In this document: piece after piece, positions 58,857 through 64,000 of the stretch
Numbering within the stretch: the first letter of the stretch is position 1
Layout of the letters: the number at the start of each line of letters is the position of its first letter
NCBI RefSeq assembly: GCF_018612875.1
Contig: NZ_JAGGRI010000001.1
Coordinates: 1 to 64,000, forward strand
Length of the DNA stretch: 64,000 nt
DNA from: Lysobacter sp. ISL-50
GTDB lineage: Bacteria > Pseudomonadota > Gammaproteobacteria > Xanthomonadales > Xanthomonadaceae
Direction: 5' to 3'
Notes under the pieces: generated by a model
Databases searched by the model: none
The model's input: the letters and a program-made list of their open reading frames with translations, nothing else
Told to the model about the DNA's origin: nothing
Program-made: the position numbers and the translations under genes

Positions 58857-60020
58857 CTAGAAATAGATCTGCATGCGCAGTTGCGCGATGTCCGGGTCCA
58901 GTTGCAGACCGCGGCGCTTGCTGTCGGCCCAGACATAGTTCGCCTGCAGCTTGAAGTGCTGGCCGATGTACCAGTTCACGCCGAGCGTCCAATCGCGCTG
59001 GCGTCCGCCGAGCGAGACGCCGCGATCGTCGAGATCGACCTGCGAATAACGCACGGCCACTTCCACCGCGCCGAACGCGCGGCTGGGCTTGAGGTTGCCG
59101 AAGCCCGAGTTCTTGTACGGGCGCGCTTCGCCGGTCAACACCCACGAGCCGGCGAGGTAATAGCCGTCGGTGCTGTAGTCGGGCCGGCCGTAACGATCCA
59201 CGCCCATGCGCAGGTATTCGCTCTGCACCAGCAAGGGGCCGTGGCGCCAGATCGCTTCCAGGCCCTGGCGATTGATCGCCTCGACCTGGCCGAGCGCGCC
59301 CGAATCGACCAGGCGCACATCGGTCAGATTGGCCTCCGGCCGCACCCGCGCGCGCGCCTGATCGTCGTCGCGCTTTTCGTTGGAAGCCGACAGGCCCAGA
59401 TGGATCACGTCGGCGTCGCTCTTGAGCGGATTGAACACCACGCGCGCGCCGAGCGTGCGGCCGTCGTTGTCGCCCTGCAGGTCGCCGCCGCTCATCAGCG
59501 CGGCGTTGAAGTACCAGCCCGGGAGTTTGTCGTAAGTCCAGTCCGCGCCGAGCCGGCGGCCTTGGTAGATCAGGCCGACCGGCAGCGCGCGCTCCATGAA
59601 GGTGGCGGCGTTGGAGCCGACCGCGCTTTCCTCGTAGCCGACCGGCGTCTTGAACTGGCCGATGCGCAGATCGCCGCCGACCTTGCTCGACAGGCGCAGG
59701 AAGCTGTCGAGCCACAGCTTGCTCTTGAAGTCGTAACCGACCGCGATTTCGAATACGCCCGGCTTGCGCGCGAAGGCGTTGAGTTCCTGCCGGCGCCAGG
59801 CATCGTCATCGACGAAGCGACCGGCCCCGGACGGCAGGCGGTCGTCGCCGAATTCGTTGTAGTCGTAATTCACATTGCCCTTGAGCCCGAACTCCACTCC
59901 GGAATCGGTGGTCAGCTTGACCGGCCAATCGCCCAGCAGGCTGTACTGCGGAGCTTCCGCATAAGCCGTCGTGGCGAACGCCAAGGACATCGCGCCGGCG
60001 AGCGCAGTGTTGATCCGCAT
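58857..60020 (-). CDS. OprO/OprP-family phosphate-selective-type porin
   Basis: A 387-residue outer-membrane barrel. A signal peptide (MRINTALAGAMSLAFATTAYA) is followed by VEFGLKGNVNYDYNEFGDD, LRLSSKVGGDLRIGQFKTPVGYEESAVGSNAATFMERALPVGL and a terminal Phe (QIYF), the OprO/P pattern. Anion preference is a family inference. The start at 60020 has GGAAG upstream. The kinase gene starts 76 bases after its stop on the same strand, so the porin may head the signalling operon. Confidence 0.87.
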   Translation of the reverse strand: MRINTALAGAMSLAFATTAYAEAPQYSLLGDWPVKLTTDSGVEFGLKGNVNYDYNEFGDDRLPSGAGRFVDDDAWRRQELNAFARKPGVFEIAVGYDFKSKLWLDSFLRLSSKVGGDLRIGQFKTPVGYEESAVGSNAATFMERALPVGLIYQGRRLGADWTYDKLPGWYFNAALMSGGDLQGDNDGRTLGARVVFNPLKSDADVIHLGLSASNEKRDDDQARARVRPEANLTDVRLVDSGALGQVEAINRQGLEAIWRHGPLLVQSEYLRMGVDRYGRPDYSTDGYYLAGSWVLTGEARPYKNSGFGNLKPSRAFGAVEVAVRYSQVDLDDRGVSLGGRQRDWTLGVNWYIGQHFKLQANYVWADSKRRGLQLDPDIAQLRMQIYF

Positions 60021-60859
60021 AATTGCTTCCCCTGTGTTTTCCGGCCGTGCCGGCCCCTCGTTTGCGTATCGGCAAGGCGCGACTAACCGCCGCGGCCGGG
60101 CCGACGTCATGTCTTGTCTGCATCGCCGCATGCCTCGGCGCGCTGTCCGCTCGCCTCGACCCCGCGGTTCGTGTCGTTCGCGAACGCGGCGCCGATGCCA
60201 TCGTCGCTTCCCGCGGCGCGCTCGCATCGCGAAAACCCCTGCGGGTCGATGATCCGCCCGTCGTGATCGATGCGGCGCGCCGCGCCTTGCCTACCTGCTT
60301 TCCCCAACCCCTTTCATCGGTCCGCGAAACAACTTGCGTGTTGCTCATCACATCGCGGATTTCATGTCTTCGATAGCGAGACGAATGAAGCTTGTCCAGC
60401 GGGAAAAAACCGGAGTGCGGCGGATACCCACATCGCATGTGCAGGTAAAACGGCTATCGCGTGCATCGCATGCACATCGCGCATGCATTGCCGGATCGTA
60501 ATGATGGGTCGCCGCGCGCGGGGCCGCGTCGGCTGCGATCGCGCGGCGAACATCGCCGCTTCAATGCGATAGCGGATCGTCGCCGAGGGCGCGCTGCATT
60601 CCTCGACGTTCGTGCGCACGGCGGAAGCGATCGAGAGGCATGCGATGTGCGCCAATCGGGTGAGGCGCGGCGCCCGACCGCCGGGATGACGAAAAAAGAG
60701 CGAAAAACTTGCCGGAATCGATCAGATAAACGTGACGCACATCACATGATGTTTATCTTGAGCGCGGGAGCTGCATGTTGATCGGCACGCTGAGTAACAA
60801 GCGTCGGCACAACTTAGCGAAGACGCGGCGCGGTTCGACGCGATCGCGGCGATCGCGGA
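60021..60859. other. Long leader/spacer upstream of the porin operon
   Basis: About 840 bases with no convincing gene; the short frames here do not resemble proteins. The stretch is noticeably less GC-rich than the coding DNA around it in its right half. It contains CATG/GCATGC-rich dyads near 60436-60490 and a regulatory dyad at 60724-60758. It probably holds the porin promoter and a long 5' untranslated region. Confidence 0.55.
60724..60758. promoter_or_regulatory. Clp/CRP-like site inside an 8-bp dyad
   Basis: CGTGA-N6-TCACA at 60731-60746 matches the CRP/Clp consensus TGTGA-N6-TCACA at 9 of 10 positions. It lies within a larger perfect inverted repeat, AGATAAAC at 60724-60731 and GTTTATCT at 60751-60758. 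It is about 700 bases upstream of the porin start and downstream of the NagX-like stop. Confidence 0.45.
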
Positions 60860-61981
60860 CTAAATCTTGAAGTAAATGCGCCGCGCATCGAGCAGCTTGA
60901 CCACCGCCCACCACAACGCGACGAAGGCCAGCGCGAACGCCAGCGACGGCAGGTAGGGACCGAAGCGCGGCGTCATCCAGTCGGCGAAGCCGCGGCGATA
61001 GACCGGTTCCAGCCAGCCCAGTCCGATCAGCGCATACAACATCAGTGCCGAACCGCCGTACGCGGCGATCGCGTTGACACCGAAGGCGCGCCCGATCGGC
61101 GGCCAACCGCCACGGTCGATCAGGCGATGGAACAGCGCGAGAATCCAGCACGACGAGCCGCCCGCCCACAGCACGTAGGCCGGCGTCCACAGGTTCTTGT
61201 TGATCGGCTGCGCGTGCGACAGCGCCCAGCCCGCGGCGAGGCACACGCCGCCGCCCAGCAACAGCGCGGGCCACTGGCCGCGACGCAGCCAATCGCCGGC
61301 GCGCAGGCCGAGCAAGGTCGTGGCCAGGGCGCCGAGCGCGGAGACCAGCCCTTCCGGATCGTGGCCGCGGCCGCTCGCCGGATCGATCTGATAGACGTGC
61401 ACGCCGAACAGCGCGCTGTCGAACCGACTGGCGATGTTGACGAACGGTTCGTAACTGCCGCCGGCGGCGAGCAGCGCGGCGTAGCCGGCCAGTAACGCGA
61501 ACAAGGCGATCCACTGCGCGCGCGCCGGCACGTACAGCGCCAGCACCGCCGCGGCGGCGAAGCACAGGCCGATGCGTTGCAGCACGCCGGGCAGGCGCAG
61601 GTGTTCGTGGCCGGTGACCCACATCGCGATCGTGTGCAGCAGCAGGCCCAGGCCAACGATGCGCAGCGCGCGCCACAGCGCCGGGCGCAGCAGCTCGGCG
61701 GCGGCCACGCCGTTTTCGCGGCGCGGCATCATCGCCAGCGCGATCGACACGCCGACGATGAACAAGAACATCGGAAAGACCAGATCGGTCGGGGTGAATC
61801 CGTTCCAGGCCGAGTGCAGCAACGGCGCGTAGACGTGGTCCCAGTCGCCCGGATCGTTGACCAGCAGCATCGCCGCGACGGTCAATCCGCGCAGCGCATC
61901 GACCGAGGCATAGCGTTTGACGGACGCGGCCGGCGCGGCCACGGACGACGTGGCGCCGCCGTGCTGCGGCGCCGGACTCAC
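60860..61981 (-). CDS. NagX/HGSNAT-like membrane acyltransferase (DUF5009)
   Basis: A 373-residue protein with about ten membrane helices. RYASVDALRGLTVAAMLLVNDPGDW and LLHSAWNGFTPTDLVFPMFLFIVGVSIAL match the heparan-alpha-glucosaminide N-acetyltransferase family; the His in LHSAWNG is the likely catalytic residue. Bacterial NagX is tied to N-acetylglucosamine use. The start overlaps the cheW stop by ATGA, an unusual pairing for this family. Confidence 0.85.
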   Translation of the reverse strand: MSPAPQHGGATSSVAAPAASVKRYASVDALRGLTVAAMLLVNDPGDWDHVYAPLLHSAWNGFTPTDLVFPMFLFIVGVSIALAMMPRRENGVAAAELLRPALWRALRIVGLGLLLHTIAMWVTGHEHLRLPGVLQRIGLCFAAAAVLALYVPARAQWIALFALLAGYAALLAAGGSYEPFVNIASRFDSALFGVHVYQIDPASGRGHDPEGLVSALGALATTLLGLRAGDWLRRGQWPALLLGGGVCLAAGWALSHAQPINKNLWTPAYVLWAGGSSCWILALFHRLIDRGGWPPIGRAFGVNAIAAYGGSALMLYALIGLGWLEPVYRRGFADWMTPRFGPYLPSLAFALAFVALWWAVVKLLDARRIYFKI

Positions 61982-62493
61982 GCCGCTTGCGCGAGCGCTT
62001 CGCCGATCATCGCCTCAACCGCTTCCAGGTCGGGCAGCAGCGCGGCATCGTCGTTGAGGCGCACGCGCGCCTGCACGCCGTGCGGCAGGACATCGCCTTC
62101 GCGGCCTTCCAGGGTGAGGCTGTCGGCGGCCACCGTGACCAGGCGTGGGAAGCCCTGGGTCAGCAGGGCGAAATACGGCAGGCGCGAGGCGGCGCTGAGC
62201 GCCTTGAGCACGACCACCTTGCTGCCCAGGCCGCCGGGTTCGCGCGCCAGTCCGGACAGTTCGCCGAACGCGATCAGCGGCAAGGTCCAACCGCGCCAGC
62301 GGGTCTGGCCGAGCAGCCAGCGCGGCGCGCCGGTGATCGGCGCGGGCGGCGCGTACGACAGCACCTCGGCGATGGTCGCGTTGGGCAGCAGCAGACGGGC
62401 GCCGCCGACCTGGATCAACACGCCGCGGATGTCGGTCTGGACCGACGCCGATGCGTCGCCGGCGGAGTCGCTGTTTTGGTTTTCGTTCGACAT
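61978..62493 (-). CDS. CheW-like coupling protein (ChpC-like)
   Basis: A 171-residue protein with an acidic N-terminal tail and a CheW domain: RGVLIQVGGARLLLPNATIAEVLSY, APRWLLGQTRWRGWTLPLIAFGELSG, and LTQGFPRLVTVAADSL. Next to a CheB-like gene in the same orientation, it corresponds by position to ChpC of Pil-Chp clusters. The gap to the CheB-like gene is 136 bases. Confidence 0.85.
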   Translation of the reverse strand: MSNENQNSDSAGDASASVQTDIRGVLIQVGGARLLLPNATIAEVLSYAPPAPITGAPRWLLGQTRWRGWTLPLIAFGELSGLAREPGGLGSKVVVLKALSAASRLPYFALLTQGFPRLVTVAADSLTLEGREGDVLPHGVQARVRLNDDAALLPDLEAVEAMIGEALAQAA

Positions 62494-62629
62494 CGCGCGA
62501 ATCCTCGCCGCGGCGGCCGCGGCTTGTTGCGAAGGCTTCGACGGACGAAGCCGGTGGTTGACGCGTCGCGGCCGCCATCGGGCGACCGCTTTGGAACAAC
62601 GCCGCGCTGCGCGTCGCCGCGCGGCGCGA

Positions 62630-64000
62630 TCAGATCGGGCTTTGCCTGGACCAGCGCGCCGCCAGCTTGGCCGCCAGATCGGCCGGCTGGCCGTGACCGG
62701 CGCCGCGCGCGATCGCCGCGCTGGCGGCGGCCGCGTCGTAGCAGCCGTCGGGCGCCTGGCCGGCGATCAGCGCACCGTGCGCGGACAGCTTCATCGCCGC
62801 ATCGACCTGGCCCGGATCGGCGCCGCTGAACAACAGCACCGCGCTGTCGGACGCGGGCAGCGCCTCGAGCACGTCGCCGCCTTCGACGAACTGGATGCCG
62901 CTGTCGCCCGCTTCGATGCCCACGCCCGCCGGCAGGATGTAGATCACCCCGTCGATGGTGCGCGAGCCCGGTTCGGCGAGCTTGACCAGCACCGAGGTCG
63001 CGCGCTGCATCTGCGCGACCAGCTTGTCGTAACGGCCGCCGTCCAGGCGCTGTTGCACCAGCACCGGACGATCGAAATTTTCCGGCAGCGCGCCGAGCAA
63101 CTGGCGCACCGCATCCGGGCCGCCGATGCCGGCGAGCACCAGCACCGCGCCGCTGCGGGTCGAGGCCGGCAAGCGGTCATCGACCAGTTCCAGGCCGGAG
63201 ATGCGGCGCTCTAGTTCGTCCAGATCGTGCTTGCCCACCGAGGCCGCGCCATGCGCGCCGCTCTGGCCGGTGGCGGCGCTGACCAGACTGGCCTCGTCGC
63301 TGAAGGACCAGTCCGGCACCGGCGGCGCCGCCGCGGCCGGAATGCGATCGACCAGCGGCGCGGCTTCGGTGCTCAGGTCGAAATCCAGGCCGGACTCGAA
63401 GGTGAAGTTTTCCGCGTCGCCGTCGCGGCGCTCGCCGCGGCCGTCGTCGAAATCGATCGGCGCGATCGGCGTGGAATCGCGATGGGTCGCGTCGAAATCG
63501 ATGCGCGCGCCTTCGGCGGCGAACGAGGCATCCAGATCGACCAGTTCCTGCACCTGATTCGGCGCCGGCGCGCGCCACACTTCCAGGTCGCCCAGGCCGG
63601 CTTCGTCGAGCGCGGGCAGACCGGTGTCGACGCTGTCGGCTTGAACCCATTGATCGACCGCCGGCGAATACGGCTGCGCTTCGCCCGGCACCGCCGACTG
63701 CTTGTCGGCCGCTTCCAGGGTGAGGCCTTCGAAATCGAAATCCGCATCGCGCTTGTCGTCGAACGCCACCGGCTGCGCGGTCAGTTCTTCGACCGCACCG
63801 TCGGCCGGATAGGCGTCGATTTCGATGAAATCGGCGTCGCCGCCCGGCGCGGCGGTGCCGAGCGCCTGACGGGCGAAGAACTCGCGCGCTTCGTCGGGCA
63901 ACGGCGGCGGTTCGGACAGGATGCGGTCGCCGGCCGAGCCGGTCGGCGCGACGCGCGCCAGCTCGCCGAGTTGTTCGGCGGCGGCGAACGAGGAAGGATC
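62630..64000 (-). CDS. CheB-like protein lacking catalytic residues (partial)
   Basis: The frame is open to the right edge of the window, so the N terminus is missing; at least 456 residues are present. The N-terminal part is acidic and low-complexity. The last ~180 residues have the CheB methylesterase fold: AVLVLAGIGGPDAVRQLLGALPENFDRPVLVQQRL corresponds to IGASTGGxEA...VQHM of CheB. The catalytic Ser is Gly, the next Thr is Ile and the catalytic His is Gln. An Asp (SGADPG) may remain. By position and content this is ChpB-like, probably catalytically dead. Confidence 0.78.
   Translation of the reverse strand, partial: DPSSFAAAEQLGELARVAPTGSAGDRILSEPPPLPDEAREFFARQALGTAAPGGDADFIEIDAYPADGAVEELTAQPVAFDDKRDADFDFEGLTLEAADKQSAVPGEAQPYSPAVDQWVQADSVDTGLPALDEAGLGDLEVWRAPAPNQVQELVDLDASFAAEGARIDFDATHRDSTPIAPIDFDDGRGERRDGDAENFTFESGLDFDLSTEAAPLVDRIPAAAAPPVPDWSFSDEASLVSAATGQSGAHGAASVGKHDLDELERRISGLELVDDRLPASTRSGAVLVLAGIGGPDAVRQLLGALPENFDRPVLVQQRLDGGRYDKLVAQMQRATSVLVKLAEPGSRTIDGVIYILPAGVGIEAGDSGIQFVEGGDVLEALPASDSAVLLFSGADPGQVDAAMKLSAHGALIAGQAPDGCYDAAAASAAIARGAGHGQPADLAAKLAARWSRQSPI

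Noticed and set aside
60362-60655. Candidate small gene in the porin leader
   Set aside because: Overlapping frames on both strands are equally long; none has a ribosome site or recognisable protein pattern.
1-64000. tRNA or rRNA genes
   Set aside because: I saw no convincing tRNA T-arm and acceptor pairing or rRNA segment by eye, though a tRNAscan run would be more reliable.

Overview
The window is GC-rich (roughly two thirds G+C), densely packed chromosomal DNA from a gammaproteobacterium of the Xanthomonadaceae, most likely a Lysobacter. The evidence is the gene order lptD-surA-pdxA-rsmA-apaG-apaH, an OxyR with the enterobacterial cysteine pair, a PNGase A-type glycoamidase, the end of a probable Pil-Chp chemosensory cluster, and many dispersed inverted-repeat (REP/BIME-like) elements built on GTGGGAGGGGCTTCAGCCCC. 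I see no phage, integrase, transposase, CRISPR array, rRNA or convincing tRNA. The assignment rests on protein and repeat character, not on a database search.

Left part (1-16 kb): a peroxide-defence locus (ahpD and ahpC, divergent from oxyR, with an OxyR-like operator between them); a secreted PNGase A-like protein; a stress-type SDR; a DMT exporter; glnS with a translationally coupled deaminase; rlmM; an EF-hand protein; and a DUF1302 outer-membrane barrel divergent from an MHS-type MFS transporter. A 19-bp perfect inverted repeat closes this part against two overlapping ubiquinone hydroxylase genes (16.2-18.8 kb). Next come a putative transport protein, an ATP:cobalamin adenosyltransferase and a histone-deacetylase-like gene in one run, then msrB.

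Middle part (21.8-49 kb): the envelope/maintenance operon lptD-surA-pdxA-rsmA-apaG-apaH followed by a DUF1287 lipoprotein; an acyl-CoA synthetase; lgt-thyA-lipoprotein-folA; lemA with two TPM-domain genes; terC; dgkA; a secreted TraB/GumN-like protein; a MacA-MacB type tripartite efflux set whose adaptor carries a Spy-like insertion; a tandem repeat array; and an OmpR-type two-component system.

Right part (48-64 kb): mazG-cysQ-nudE, bioA-rsmE, then two chemosensory loci on the minus strand. The first (52.7-60.0 kb) encodes an OprO/P-like porin, a membrane-bound PilJ-domain/CheA-like kinase, a stand-alone CheY, a CheX-type phosphatase and a second CheA-like protein whose phospho-acceptor histidine is replaced by glutamine. 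The second (60.9-64.0 kb, cut by the window edge) encodes a CheB-like protein that has lost its catalytic Ser and His, a CheW, and a NagX/HGSNAT-like membrane acyltransferase. The CheA-like fusion module with its degenerate partner is the best candidate here for an undescribed signalling system.
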